Shown one piece after another: positions 33,358-47,010 of a DNA stretch of 64,000 nucleotides; positions within the stretch are counted from its first letter, which is position 1, and every line of letters starts with the position of its first letter. The notes under the pieces were generated by a model. It made no database searches and was not told the origin of the DNA. It saw nothing but the letters and a program-made list of their open reading frames with translations. This DNA comes from Ziziphus jujuba (lineage: Eukaryota > Streptophyta > Magnoliopsida > Rosales > Rhamnaceae). Location: assembly GCF_031755915.1 (NCBI RefSeq), contig NC_083388.1, positions 29,494,001 to 29,558,000 on the forward strand. The letters are read 5' to 3'. The position numbers were made by a program, and so were the translations under genes.

Positions 33358-34875
33358 TGATGAGCTCAAACACATTCATAGGCCAACAAACTCACCCTTT
33401 ACTATTAGAAGTTCTCAAATGCACCAAACAACTTCTTGGGTCCATTTCTGTCTTCATAACTTGGATGCTCAAAACGGGCTTAGAATCTTCTGATATTAAT
33501 ACACCGTCTTGAGATTTAATTACTGCAACTCGGGCCCGTATCGGCTTCCACCACTTGGATGCTTAGAATAGGCTTTGTATCTTCAAGTATGGATAAGCTC
33601 TGTTGAGAATTGATTACCCCCTGTATAAATGCTCCCAGGTTGCCCTTAAATCTCTTAATTTGAGCTCTTGTGATTGGCCTGGTCTTCATCCGTGTCGGGT
33701 CAGCATCCTAGCGGGTTATCAATTGAGCGGGTTAGGGCGAAATCACATCATAATGAGCTCAAACACATTCATAGGCCAACAAACTCACCCTTTACTATTA
33801 GAAGTTCTCAAATGCACCCAACAACTTCTTGGGTCCATTTCTGTCTTCATAACTTGGATGCTCAAAACGAGCTTAGAATCTTCTGATATTAATACACCGT
33901 CTTGAGATTTAATTACTGCAACTCGGGCCCGTATCGGCTTCCACCACTTGGATGCTTAGAATAGGCTTTGTATCTTCAAGTATGGATAAGCTCTGTTGAG
34001 AATTGATTACCCCCTGTATAAATGCTCCCAGGTTGCCCTTAAATCTCTTAATTTGAGCTCTTGTGATTGGCCTGGTCTTCATCCGTGTCGGGTCAGCATC
34101 CTAGCGGGTTATCAATTGAGCGGGCTCTAAATCTCTTAATTTGAGCTCTTGTGATTGGCCTGGTATTCATCCGTGTCGGGTCAGCATCCTAGGGAGTTAT
34201 CAATTGAGCGGGCTCTAAATCTCTTAATTTGAGCTCTTGTGATTGGCCTGGTCTTCATCTGTGTCAGGTCAGCATCCTAGCGGGTTATCAATTGAGCGAG
34301 CTCGGGCAGAATCACATCATGATGAGCTCAAACACATTCATAGGCCAACAAACTCACCCTTTACTATTAGAAGTTCTCAAATGCACCAAACAACTTCTTG
34401 GGTCCATTTCTGTCTTCATAACTTGGATGCTCAAAACGGGCTTAGAATCTTCTGATATTAATACGCCCTCTTGAGATTTAATTACTGCAACTCGGGCCCG
34501 TATCGGCTTCCACCACTTGGATGCTTAGAATAGGCTTTGTATCTTCAAGTATGGACAAACTCTATTGAGAATTGATTACCCCCTGTATAAATGCTTCCAG
34601 GTTGCCCTTAAATCTCTTAATTTGAGCTCTTGTGATTGGCCTGGTCTTCATCCGTGTCGGATCAGCATCCTAGCGGGTTATCAATTGAGCGGGCTCGGGC
34701 GGAATCACATCATGATGAGCTCAAACACATTCATAGGCCAACAAACTCACCCTTTACTATTAGAAGTTCTCAAATGCACCAAACAACTTCTTGGGTCCAT
34801 TTCTGTCTTCATAACTTGGATGGTCAAAACGGGCTTAGAATCTTCTGATATTAATACGCCCTCTTGAGATTTAAT
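33131..34875. repeat. Nested tandem array from LTR end plus flank
   Basis: Four units starting at 33131, 33534, 33917 and 34486 (each begins TGCAACTCGGG). Each unit joins the high-coordinate end of the solo LTR to about 170 bp of the older LTR outside it (GATGAGCTCAAACACATTC ...). Unit 3 is longer because an 88-bp piece is repeated three times (34041, 34129, 34217). The open stretches seen here repeat with the array and are not genes. Confidence 0.88.
34041..34304. repeat. 88-bp x 3 inner tandem repeat
   Basis: Starts of AAATCTCTTAATTTGAGC at 34041, 34129 and 34217, spacing exactly 88 bp; the copies differ by a few bases (for example CCTAGCGGG and CCTAGGGAG). Confidence 0.9.
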
Positions 34876-35149
34876 TACATTTTGTGTGAAGTTAACAAGA
34901 TTATCCCTAAACCTTTTAGCTTGAGCCTTAGTAATTTGCTCGGTCTTCAATTCCATAGGATCAGCACCCCAACAAGTAGTTGCTTGTACAGGTACGGGCG
35001 GGTTCTCATCATTAATGAACCCAGTACGGCTGATGATCAAAAATGGAAGAAATATCAATGCTATGTGCTCATTGATGGTGACAAAGGTGAAAGAAAGTAG
35101 AAACCCAGAAACACAGCTAGCCTAACCATTCAACTCTTCTTATTTTACT

Positions 35150-38100
35150 TCATATTGCTAATTAATATATTTAATAAATATATATATACGTATAAATAAA
35201 ATATAAAATTAAATAAAAGTTTAAAAATTAAGAGAATAGGTGATGTCTTTGATGTTAAAAGCATCGTCTAGCTCTTTTAAATAAAAAAATAATTAATGTT
35301 GCCAAAATTTTATTAGTTCAAAAAATAACTAATTAAAAAATGAAACACAAAAAAATTAAATAAATATATCAATTATTTTGTTTCATATTGCTAACTAATA
35401 TATTTAATATTTATATACATAAAATAAAAAATAAAAATAATTAAAACACAAAATAAATAACTTAAGAGCGACACTTTTAATGTTGAGAGCGATGCTTGAT
35501 TGTTTTCAATTTTAAAATAACTAAATTTATCAAACATTTTGTTAAATTAAAAATCATTAATTTAAAATTAGATACAAATAAATTAAATGCATAAATTAAT
35601 TATTTTGCATCATATTGCTAATTAATATATTTAATATTTATATGCATATAAACAAAAGTTAAAATTAAATAAAATTTGAAGAATTAAGACAATAGGAAAT
35701 ACTTTTAATGTTAAAAGCGTCGTCTAATGATTTTAAATTATAAAATATTTAATTTTGTCAAACTTTTATTAATTAAAAAAATTAATTTAAAATTGAAGTA
35801 CAAATTAGACGAATAGATAATGTTGTCGCCTAATGCTTTTCAATTTTAAATAATTAAATTTATTAAAATTTTAATTAATTTAAAAAAATTATTAATGAAA
35901 AATTGAAACACGAATTAATTGAAAGCATACATTATTTATTTTGTTTCATATTGTGAATTAATATATTTAATATATACGCATATGAATAAAACATAAAATG
36001 AAATAAATTTTAAAAAATTAAGATAATAGGCAATGCTTTTGAAGTTAAAAGCATCACCTAGCGCTCTTAAATTATAGAATAATTAATTTTGCCAAAATTT
36101 TATTAGTTTAAAAAATAATTAATTAAAAAATGAAGCACAAAAAAGTTAAAAAGATATATTAATTATTTTACTTCATATTACTAATTAATATATTTAATAT
36201 TTATAAATATAAAATAACAAATAAAATTAATTAAAATACAAAAAATTAACTTAACAGTGACAATTTTGATGCCTGATTGTTTTCAATTTTAAAATAATTA
36301 AATTTGTCAAATATTTTATTAATTTAAAAAAATGATTAATTTAAAATTGAAACACAAATAAATTAATTGCATAGATTAATTTTTTTGCTTGAAAGTGATA
36401 ATTAATATATTTAATATTTAAATTCATATGAATAAAACATAAAATTAAATACAATTCCAAAAATTAAGAAAATAAATAAATTTTTTTTTTGCTAACAGCG
36501 ATCTCTAATGCTTTTAAATTATATATTTAATTTTATCAAACTCTTATTAATTAAAAATAATTAATTTAAACCTGAAGTACGGATAAATTACACGTATAGA
36601 TTAATTGTTTTGCTTCATATTACTAATTAATATATTGAATATTTTTATACATATGAATAAAACAAAAAATTAAATAGAGTTAAAAAAATTAAGACAATAG
36701 GCAACGTTTATGGTTGTTTTTAATTTTAAAATAGTTAGATTTATTAAAAATTTTATTGATTTAAAAAATTATTAATTTAAAATTGAACACAAATAAATTA
36801 AATGCATAGATTCATTATTTCGCATCATACTGCTAATTAATATATTTAATATTTATATGCATATGAATAAAACTTAAAATTAAATAAAATTCAAAGAATT
36901 AAGAAAATTCGCAATGCTTTTAATGTTAAAAGTGTCGTTTAATGATTTTAAATTATAAACTAATTAATTTAAAAATGAAGTACAAACAAATTAAACGAAT
37001 AGATTATACTTCATATTACTAATTAATATATTTAATATTTATATACATATGAATAAAACAAAAAATTAAGACAATAGGTGACGTTTTTAATGTTAAAAAT
37101 GTCGGCTAATCATTTTAAATTATAGAATAATTAATTTTGTGAAAATTTTTCTTAATTTAAAAAATAATTCATTTAAAATCAAAATACAAATAAATTAAAT
37201 AAATAGATTAATTATTTTGCTTCATGTTGTTCTTTAATATACTTAATATTTATATACATACTATTAAAACAAAAAATTAATTAAAATAACAAAAATTAAC
37301 ACAACAGGTTATGATTTTGATGTTCAATTCTAAAATAATTAAATTTATTAAACATTTTATTAGTTTAAAAAATCATTAATTAATTGAAAGCAAAGATTAA
37401 TTATTTTGTTTCATATTGCTAATTAATATATTTAATATATATATATATACATATGAATAAAATATAAAATTAAGAGAATAGAGGATGCTTTTGATGTTAA
37501 AGCATCGCCTAATACTCTTATATAATAAAATAATTAGTTTGTCCAAAATTTTATTAGTTTAAAAGACAATTAATTTAAAAATAAAACATAAAAAAGAAAT
37601 TAGTTATTTTGTTTCATATTACTAATTAATATGTTTAATATTTATACACATAAAATAAAAAAATATTAATTAAAATACAAAAAATTAACTCAACAGGCGG
37701 CAATTTTGATGCTAAAAGCGACTCTTGATTCTTTTCAATTTTATAATACTTAAATTTATTAAACTTTTTATTAATTTTAAAAAATAATTAATTTAAAATT
37801 GAAACACAAATAAATTAAATACATAATTAAGTATTCTGATTTATATTGCTAATTAATATATTTAATATTTATATGCATATGACTAAACTTAAAATTAAAT
37901 AAAATTTCAAGAATTAAAACAATAGGCAATGCTTTTGATGTTAAAAGTATCATCTAATTCTTTTTAATTATAAAATATATAATTTTGTCAAGCTCTTATT
38001 AATGTAAAAAAATATTTTATTTAAAATTAAAAAACAAATAAATTACACGAATAAATTAATTACTTTTCTTCATCGCTAGTTAATATATTTAATATTTATA

Positions 38101-39720
38101 TGTATATGAATAAAACTTAAAATTAAATAAAATTCAAATAATTAAGACAATAGGCAATGCTTTCGATGTTAAAAGTGTTGCTTAATCCTTTTAAATTATA
38201 AAATAATTAATCTTGTCAAAATTTATTAATTTCAAAAATAATTAATTTAAAATTGAAACACAAATAAATTAATTGAATAGATCAATTATTTTATTTTATA
38301 TTGCTCTTTAATATACTGAATATTTATATACATAATATTAAAGTAAAAAATTAATTAAAATATTGAAAGTTAACACAACAGGTTATACTTTTGATGCTAA
38401 AAGCATCGTCTGGTGCTTTTAAACTTTAAAATAATTAAATTTGTTAAACTTTTTATTAATTTAAAATTGAAAGACAAATTGACTAAAAGACATAGATTAA
38501 TTATTTTTCTTCGTATTATTAATTAATATATTTAATATATATATATGTATGAATAAAGCATAAAATTAAATAAAATTTAAAAAAAAATTGAGATAATAGG
38601 CGATGCTTTTTATGCTAAAAGCGTCGTTTAATACTTTTAAATTTTAAAATGATTAATTTTGCCAAAATTTTCTTAGTCTAAAAAATAATTAATTTATAAA
38701 TTAGACACAAATAAATTAAATGAATATATAATTATTTTATTCATTTTGTTAATTAATATATTTAGTATTTATATACATAATACTAAAAAATAAAATTAAT
38801 ACAACAGGCGACACTGTTGATGCTTAAAGTGTTGCCTGATAGTTTTTAATTTTAAAATAATTAAATTTATCAAATTTTTTTATAATTTAATAAATCATTG
38901 ATTTAGAATTGAAACACAAATAAATTCGATGCATAAATTAATTATTTTGCTTCATATTGATAATTAATATATTTAATATATTTATACATATGGATAAAAT
39001 ATAAAATTATATAAAATTCCAATATTTAAGATAATAGACAATGCTCTTGATGTTAAAAGTATTGTCTAATACTTTTAACTTATTTAATTTTGTCAAGCTC
39101 TTATTAATTCAAAAAATATTTTATTTAAAATTGAAAAACAAATAAATTATATGAATACATTAATTGTTTTACTTCATATTGCTATATAATATATTTAACA
39201 TTTATATAGATATGAATAAAATATATAATTAATTAAAATTTCAAAAATTAAGACAGCATGTGATGCTTTTGATGTTAAAAGTATTGCCTAATCATTTTAA
39301 ATTATAAAATAATTAATCTTGTCAAAATTTTATTATTTTAAAAAAGAAGTAATTTAAAATTATAACAAAAATAAATTAAATAGATAGATTAATTACTTTG
39401 CTTCATATTGCTATTTAATATGCTTAATCTTTATATATATAATATTAAAACGTGAAATTAATTAAAATACTAAAACTTAATAGAACGAGCTAATTAATTT
39501 ATTTAATATTTATATGCATATGAATAAAACATAAACTTAAATAAAATTCCAAAAATTAAGACAATAGGCGATGCATTTGATGTTAAAAATATCGCTTAAT
39601 GCTTTTCAATTCTAAAGCAATAAAACTTCTCAAACTTTATTTTAATTTAAAAAATTATTAATTTAAATTAAAACACAAATAAATTAAATGCACAAATTAA
39701 TTATTTTGCTACGCTTGTGT
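35150..39720. repeat. AT-rich hairpin satellite-like array
   Basis: About 20 diverged tandem units, most 185-235 bp, one near 330 bp, marked by AATTAATATATTTAATATTTATAT (for example near 35624, 36836, 37021, 38752) and by a hairpin: arms like GGCGATGCTTTT and AAAAGCATCGCC around a 6-base GATGTT loop (37485, 37930, 38599). Two unit flavours are visible: one with AAGACAATAGGCGATGC before the hairpin and one with AACACAACAGGCGACAC. They alternate irregularly. No coding capacity. It may be a satellite or CACTA subterminal repeats. Confidence 0.85.
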
Positions 39721-39724
39721 ATGT

Positions 39725-41030
39725 AAATAATTTAAGGCATTAAAATGCAAAATATATATTGATCTACATCTATATCATGTGTGTACCATTGTGTGGCAAT
39801 GTTAAAAATTTTAGTAACGATAAAAATATCGAGGGCTCCAAATATAGAAATATCTATAAAAATGATTAAATATAAAAAACAATAAATTAAAAAAATGATG
39901 AAAATTGACAGAAATTTATTTAAAAAATAAAAATTTTATTGAAAATTTAAATTTAGGTTAATTAATTAATTAATTAATTATCAAATTGACTATTAAAATT
40001 GTAAAAATATTGAATGGATATTATATTACTTTTAATCAATTAATTAATAATAAGCGTTAATAGTTAAAAATACTATTATTAATACAAAAATACAAAAGTG
40101 CATATTTAATAAAATTATTTATTAATTAAGATATAAAAAATAATTATTATAATTACATTATATTTTATAAATGATATTTCAATACTATAATAACTCCTGA
40201 GTGGTTGAGAATTGTTTCTATCTTCTTTATTCTCATTTTAAAATATAAAATGTATGAAGTAATAATCAAAAGATGTAGTTTCTTGATAGTTTTTCATGTT
40301 GTTACTAATACACCATTGGTATGAATATTTGAGAGTTAAGTTTGCATGTATCAAATACCATCAATACAAAAATTTTAAACCTTGATTTACAAAAAACTTA
40401 TTTCTTGTATATCTTTTAATTTTTGTCTATGTTATAATTTTTATCTACTTTGTAATATTTATGTACTATGTAATATTTATACAAATATTAAATTTATTAT
40501 TGTAAAAAAATAATCATAAATAGGAAAATTTGTAACTTGTAATACTAACTTTTCTTAAGAATATGATAGGTAGAATTGTCTAATGTAATTTTTGAATGTT
40601 GTTTGTTAAATGTGAACTTTTTATTTTTATTTGGCTAATTATTAGAAGACAATTCAAAGTTAAAAAAGAACTATCAAAAATATTAATGATGCAAAAAGTT
40701 ATACAAACTATCAATAATATTTATAAAAATTTTTGAAAAAAAATTTAATGAAAAATCATATATATTTTCAAAATTTCTATGGAAATTTATGAAAATTTCA
40801 AGGACATTTTGAAAATATCCTTGGAAATTATGGATTTTTTACCAAATTATGAAAGATTTGATATGGATATTATGATAAAAATTCCTATGAAAATTATGAA
40901 GAAATATCATAAATTTCGATGGATATTGTGGAAATTATATCTGTTTCTACTTGAAAGCTAAATTTTCTTTCAATGCTCTTAAAAAATATAAATTTTGAGG
41001 AAATTTTAAGAAAAAATTAAATATTTTAAA
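39725..41030. other. AT-rich stretch, no gene
   Basis: Contains a TTAA repeat (39957-39982). A 60-codon open stretch at 40779-40961 is made of degenerate GAAATTTATG-like text and is not gene-like. Confidence 0.4.
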
Positions 41031-41034
41031 CTAT

Positions 41035-43925
41035 AATGTATGGTAGGTGTGGAAATTTTGCTTAAATGAATTAATTACCTAACCTAGCCATTGAGGCCGA
41101 ATCCAAAGTTTTTTTTATTTGTGAGCATATACATTAAGCTATTTTCTTGGCACGTACTTAAAACTATAGTAACTAAGCTAGCACATCCAAGGCATGGCCA
41201 CTTGCGGTCTGTTCACATTTGGCCAAATTTTCAATGGCACTAAACAACTTATAATGTATAATGGGCAGCACCATGATTGCTCCGATGGCACTGAAGATGT
41301 TCCATACCCACCAGATATTAGCATTGGAAAGCAGCATTCTCAGCATTGATTAATCATTTGCTCATTCATCAGGGAGCTTCATCTATTATGACGTGAATGA
41401 TAATTGAAGACCGATTAAATGGATTGTGGCATGCAACAATACAGTCAATGTCCCAAAAAATCAAATAACTATATAATTAAGCTGGCTAGCCAGTATATAT
41501 TATATTTAAGTTATTGTATTGGTTTACTTCTCTGTTTGTCTATGTCTATATATATATATATATAATCATGCATGCATGCAATTAGCATTTAGATTTATGG
41601 TCACATGATGATATGAATATATGCTATTAGTTTTATGGTCTTTCAAATGAAATATTATTAAATCGTGCTATCATTAAATCATGCTATCATTTGTTACCAG
41701 GGGCGGAACCTTGCAGGCAAAGATTTAAAAAAAAAATAATAATTTACAATAAAAAATTGTAATATACAACATTTGATCATAATGAAAAAATGAAAGCCAT
41801 ATATTTTAGATTTAACAAAACCATATAAAAAATACATGTAATAAATATAATAAATTATTTAAAATAATTCTCCAATTTTTCTTTTCAATTTTATAAATAA
41901 CTTATCATTTTGTTTTTTTATAGATTATTTTTATTTTATTTTTTTTATTGAATAACAAAGATGCATAATTCATAGTTGCAGAACTGCGGTATGTATGTAC
42001 ATAATTGATATTTTAGTAAGAGATATATTATTTATTATATTTTTATTCACAATATGTATTTTTTTGTTTAAAAATAATATAAAATATTATATGAGATTGA
42101 ATCAGTTAATAAATTACTTACATCTATAACTTAAAAGTTCTAAATTTAAAATAGTGAACTAAGAAGAAATATTATTTTAAATTTCACCATAATTTCTTGG
42201 ACACCTTATACGCATGCACTACACTGCTCCTCTGGCACTCTATAATTTAATGCCATGTGTATTAATTTTTTTGTCCATGTTGTTGATGTCATGCACCGTG
42301 ACGTCATATACCAATTGAAAACTAAGTTGCTCATGGTAAACATAAAAGAAGTACTAAAGAGTTTGCAGTCCTCTATAGCAAACAATTTTTTTTGATTTAA
42401 TTAATCTTAGTATAATATTTTATTAGCTAATTTGTCTATGCAACTATCTCAAAAACTTATATAGAGTAATTAAATTATTTAATCATGCAATCGTCAATTG
42501 AAAAAGTAATGTATCTAATTTTAGATATGAAAACAGCAAAAAATTAAAAAAATAAAATATATCTTCTGTACATTTTTTTCTTTGTTAACAAAGATGTATA
42601 GATCATTATTATTATTTTTTTGTTGAATAATAAAGATGCATAATTTTTAGTTCCTGAATTGCGGTATGTATGTATGTAATTGATATTTCATTAAATAAAA
42701 CAATATATATTATTTTAATATATTTTTATTCATAATATATATATGTATATTTATTTAAAATAGTATAAAATGTTAAACAAAATTGATTCGATAAATCATT
42801 TATATTTATAATTTAAAGATTATAAATTTGAAATGTGAGAATGAAGGAGAAAATATTATAAATAGTTAAAAGGAACACAGTGTGAGATAGGATAAAATTA
42901 TAACATATTTTCTTGGACACTACTCACCACACCTCATATTTATGCAGTCCACTGCTCCTTTGGCATTCCATAATTTTAACATATTTTCTTGGATGCAACT
43001 CACGACACCTCATATGCATGCATGCCACAACTCCTCTGACACTAATTTTAACATAATTTTAAATTAATTTTAGTATCATCTTTTATTAGCTAGTTTGTCG
43101 ATGCAACCATCTCAAAAACTAATACAAAGTAATTAAATTGTTTTACCATGCAACCATCACCTCAAAAAGTATTGTATCTAATTTTAAATATGAAAACAAA
43201 AAAAAATTATCCAAAATGAAATATATCTTCTGTATGTTTTTTATAGTTGGTTCATTGTTAAGAAAGATGTATAGATCAAAATTTTTTTTTTTAATAATAA
43301 AGATGTATAATTTATAGTTGCCGAAACAACGTATGTATGTATATAATTGAAATTTTGGTAGGAAAAATATTATTTTAGTATATCTCTATTTATAGTATGT
43401 GTAGTCTTTGTTTAGAAAGAAATATAAAATGCCATGATATGCATATTATCATGGCCTTTTATGTCAACTTTATCTTATACTGAGGCTGCCTAGCTAATGC
43501 TGTAATAATTAATATATATGTATGTATGTTACTATTACAGTTTATGATATGTCAACTCTTTTATTATATGCTATAGTCTTTCAAATGAAATATTAATAAA
43601 TTGTATTATCATTTGGTCTGCAAATATTTAGAGAACCAATTCTTCCTATGTATGTAGCCAGGTGCAAAGCCTTATAGGCCAAGATTTATTTTTTTCGAAA
43701 AAAATTTACAACAAAAAATTGTAGAATACAACATTTGATCATAAGAAAAAAATAAAAATAAAAACCATATATTTTAAATTTAACAAAACTATATAAAAAA
43801 ATACATGTAATAAATATAATAACCTATTTAAAATAATGGAAAACTTTTTTAATGTAAATTTAAACTATGATGTATGGTAGGTGTGGAAATTTTGCTACAA
43901 TGAATTAATTACTCCACTTGGCTAC
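41035..43925. repeat. Diverged duplications, AT-rich
   Basis: Several segments occur two or three times in the same order: TATGGTAGGTGTGGAAATTT (41040, 43872); AAAGATGCATAATT...GTATGTATGTA (41955, 42626, 43301); AGCTARTTTGTCTATGCAAC-like (42425, 43086); ATACAACATTTGATCATAA (41765, 43727). Offsets of about 670 bp and about 1960 bp suggest tandem and larger duplication of an old element. TA and (CATG)n microsatellites lie at 41548-41580. No protein motif. Confidence 0.6.
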
Positions 43926-44520
43926 TGAGCTAGATTTATCAAATTCATTATTAGTCATTTTAACCCAAAAAAAAATAAAATTGTGAGACATATATAATTG
44001 TATTTATATGTACTTATGATATTGAAATGTAGGTATACATTGAAGTTCGTGCACTAGCTAGTGTTGAATGGAATGTGACAAAACAAAATCTACCTCTCAA
44101 TCGAAACTCTAACAGCTATGATAGATACTTGGCCCATGTATCAATTATTGACGGCAATTTCCTTGAAATTTGTAATAAAAAAGAAGAGAAGTCAAACACA
44201 GACATATCCACTGCATCCATTGCATCAACATCATTCACTGCTACGACTGCTCAATCATCAAAGAAGCAACTTTAACTTTCTAAGCCAAGAGATTTCTCAT
44301 ATGGCAAGACTTGCAAGATTTCCATTGATAGAAAATGCCTTTAAGACATATGTTGACCTCTTTTAATGTTTTTGAATTTCGTTTAATATAGGAAGATGTT
44401 AATTAGCTTCCTTCTTGATCATAGCTTCCTTCTTTGCTCAAAACTACACCTCTATAAATTCTCTTCCTTCTATAAAGCTAACATACAAGAAATAATACAC
44501 ATGGTTGGTAAGCTTCCTTA
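43926..44520. other. Region before Copia-B gag, probably includes its LTR
   Basis: Not delimited. 44397-44520 has a TATAAA box region (CTATAAATTCTC near 44452) and leads into a PBS-like sequence, so part is likely the Copia-B 5' LTR. An open stretch at 44075-44275 shows no motif I recognise. Confidence 0.35.
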
Positions 44521-44532
44521 TGGTATTTGAGT
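44521..44532 (+). other. Probable primer-binding site, Copia-B
   Basis: TGGTATTTGAGT, diverged from TGGTATCAGAGC (four mismatches), 24 bp before the gag ATG. Confidence 0.45.
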
Positions 44533-44555
44533 ATTATTCTGCACATATCACTATT

Positions 44556-45446
44556 ATGGAATCTCAAAATGAATTTTCTTCACAACCAAGTACTAGCACT
44601 AGAGCTTTCATTCCACAAGAACCCATCATAACCGCTCAATCTTTTCACCAGTGTACCAATTTGATTTTAGTCAAATTGAATGCCTCAAACTGTCTCCTTT
44701 GGCATTCACAAATCATTCCATTAGTGAGAAGTCTTGGAATATATCATCATGTCACTAACGCTGAACCACCATATGAATTTTTACATGATGAAAAGGAAGT
44801 CCTTACTATAAATCCAAACCACAATGCATTGATCAATAATGATGGGTTGTTGACAACCTGGCTACTTTGTATTATGTCTAATGAAATTCCAAGTTTGAAC
44901 ATAGGTATTGATAGTGCATTTTTGCAGTAGAAATCCTTAGAAGACCAACTGTTGCCATCAACAAAAGAACAAGAACATGTTCTTAAGGGCAGACTTGCTT
45001 CACTTAAGAAAGGAGGTCTCTCAATGGATGAATACTTGAGAAAATTCAAACAAGTGTATGACAATCTTGCTACCAATAATGCTCCAGTTTCAAATGTAGA
45101 TAAGGTATTTTCATTTGCTCGAGGGCTTGACATAATTATAAGGATTTTAGAGTTGCCATGCTGGCATAACCACCTTGCACGTTGTTCAATTAGTTCATTT
45201 TTGCATTACAAAGTCATAGCCACAGGTTGGAAATTGAAGATGAAGAACATGACAATAATCAAACTTATTTTGGACTACAAGGCCATGGAAGAAGTCATAG
45301 AGCTTGTGGTGGTGGCTATTTCAATTTAAAAGGAAAAGGCTTTACACTAGTGGGAAATTTCACTAAAACCAACAAACCAGAAATCAAAACCAATGCTGAA
45401 GGCAATTATGGACAAAATAGTGAAGGTAAAATTATTTGTCAAATAT
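44556..45446 (+). pseudogene. Copia-B gag
   Basis: ATG at 44556 (MESQNEFSSQPSTS). Features: LVKLNASNCLLWHSQIIPLV (the copia Gag start motif), NNDGLLTTWLLCIMS, a stop at 44928, then LKKGGLSMDEYLRKFKQVYDN, Gly-rich tail and the first CXXC half of a zinc knuckle at about 45437. It differs enough from Copia-A gag to be a different family. Frame breaks near 44930 and 45150 make it a pseudogene. The ORF is then cut by the CACTA insertion. Confidence 0.85.
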
Positions 45447-46197
45447 AAGTACAAAAAATCTAGGCAATGACTACAAAAATCCTAGTGACAAAAGAAAATT
45501 TATCACTTTATATAGACAACTAGTGACAAAAATTTTCTTTGTCATGTTTAGTGATTGGGTCATTTAATTAGTGATAATCACCTACTTTTGTAACTAATTG
45601 CCTTTTAAAGTTTGGAGGCAAAATTTTTTTGAATATATTTGATGTTAATAGTGACAAAATTTTATATTTGTAGCAAATTAAAAATATTAGGTGTCACAAA
45701 TAACTTTAGATACTACTATGACAAATAAAAACCAGTCAGTTTATATAGGCGATTAGTGACAAAAATTTTCTTTGTCACATTTAATGATTGGATTATTTAA
45801 TTAGTGATAAATTCTTACTTTGTCATCTACATTTGTAACTAATTACCCTTTGAAAGCAATATTTGTTTGAGTTTATTTAAGGTCAATGGTGACAAATATT
45901 TTACACTTGTAACTAATTTTACTAAATAGATAACGCTGACAAAGATATTGGATGTCACAGATAACTTTAGGTACTACTATGACAAATGAAAACTTGCCAG
46001 TTTATATTGGTGATTAGTGGGAAAATTTTCCGTTATTACATTTAATGATTGGGTCATTTAATTAGTACTAAATTCTTACTTTGTCACCTATATTTGTAAC
46101 TAATTGCTCTCTAGAGGGAACTTTTTTGTAATTTATTTGATGACAACGGTGACAAATATTTTTTGTAACTAATTTTAATATAAATATAAAATAAAGG

Positions 46198-46660
46198 ATA
46201 CCTCCCTCGATGAAGTTTTCTTTTTCTCTAGCTAGCATCCTCGATGCTTTACAAAACCCATACAAGCCGGACTTACATTGGAAAATCACTCCAATCTTGA
46301 TGCCGATCCACCACACCACCACCTCAGCCATCAAGCCCAATCTACTAGTGACCGAACCACGGTGAGAATACTCTAAATGATTACCTGATGCATTAGGGAA
46401 GAGCTCAGCACAAGCGATCACTATTTCAGTTTGATCGCTGGAAATCAGTGGTTCTAAGATCCTATGGCCTACATTTTCCACCAATATTGGACTATTGAGC
46501 TCAAATCGAAGCTTAGATTGGCTCGAAATTAGCTCATTTGCAAAGTATGAAGGAATCCACTTTGACAACAAATTTAAAGCAAAGTCTACTGTCACCGGTA
46601 GCCATCGTTGAGCAAATAAAGCTCATAAACTTGTTACTCCCTTCACAAGCTTCACTTTGG
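46198..46660 (-). other. Possible captured or cargo segment in the CACTA element
   Basis: Higher in GC than its surroundings. One minus-strand frame is open from 46595 to 46068 (SKWIPSYFANELI, ELFPNASGNHLEYS, VVVWWIGIKIGVIF). I recognise no family. It could be a captured host gene piece, a family-specific internal segment, or chance. Confidence 0.35.
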
Positions 46661-47010
46661 TACATAGTTTGTCCATTATTGTTGGTTATTTAAGATTTTG
46701 CCTTTTTTGAAGTATGATTTTTCTTGGAATTAGAATGGGAGTTTCATTCAAGGATACTGCCAACTATATATGATAGTATTCGATGCATGATATTGTATGC
46801 TTTTGTTATTGGTTTTCTCCAAGCTCAATTCATTTCTTTACCATGATTATATATGTATATATCTGTTGTTAGTTCTAGATGTAATTGACCAAATGTAATT
46901 GAGTATATTTAGCTCAATGGTTCTGAGGAACATGGTGAAGAAACATCATTAATGAAGAAGGTCAATTATATATGCTCTATATATTTCATTCATTTTTTTT
47001 ATTACTATTT

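Larger units (their letters stand above)
31388..35011 (-). repeat. Diverged NAG-type LTR, interrupted
   Basis: 5' LTR of the old element. Its low end (TATACGAACCTAGG) is next to the PBS; its high end (GGGTTCTCATCA at 35011) encodes on the minus strand the LTR peptide in diverged form (TCWGADPMELKTEQITKAQ). In between lie the inserted solo LTR 32227-33357 and the tandem array to 34875. Confidence 0.7.

Noticed and set aside
33299..34867. Recurring 70-100 codon open stretches with nearly the same protein
   Set aside because: They are copies of tandem LTR-derived units, the antisense of the LTR-encoded peptide.
35150..39720. CRISPR-like regular repeats
   Set aside because: Units are long, AT-rich and diverged along their full length in plant nuclear DNA; no spacer structure.
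40779..40961. 60-codon open stretch with ATG
   Set aside because: It consists of degenerate AAATTTATGGAAATT-type text in AT-rich DNA; no motif, no context.
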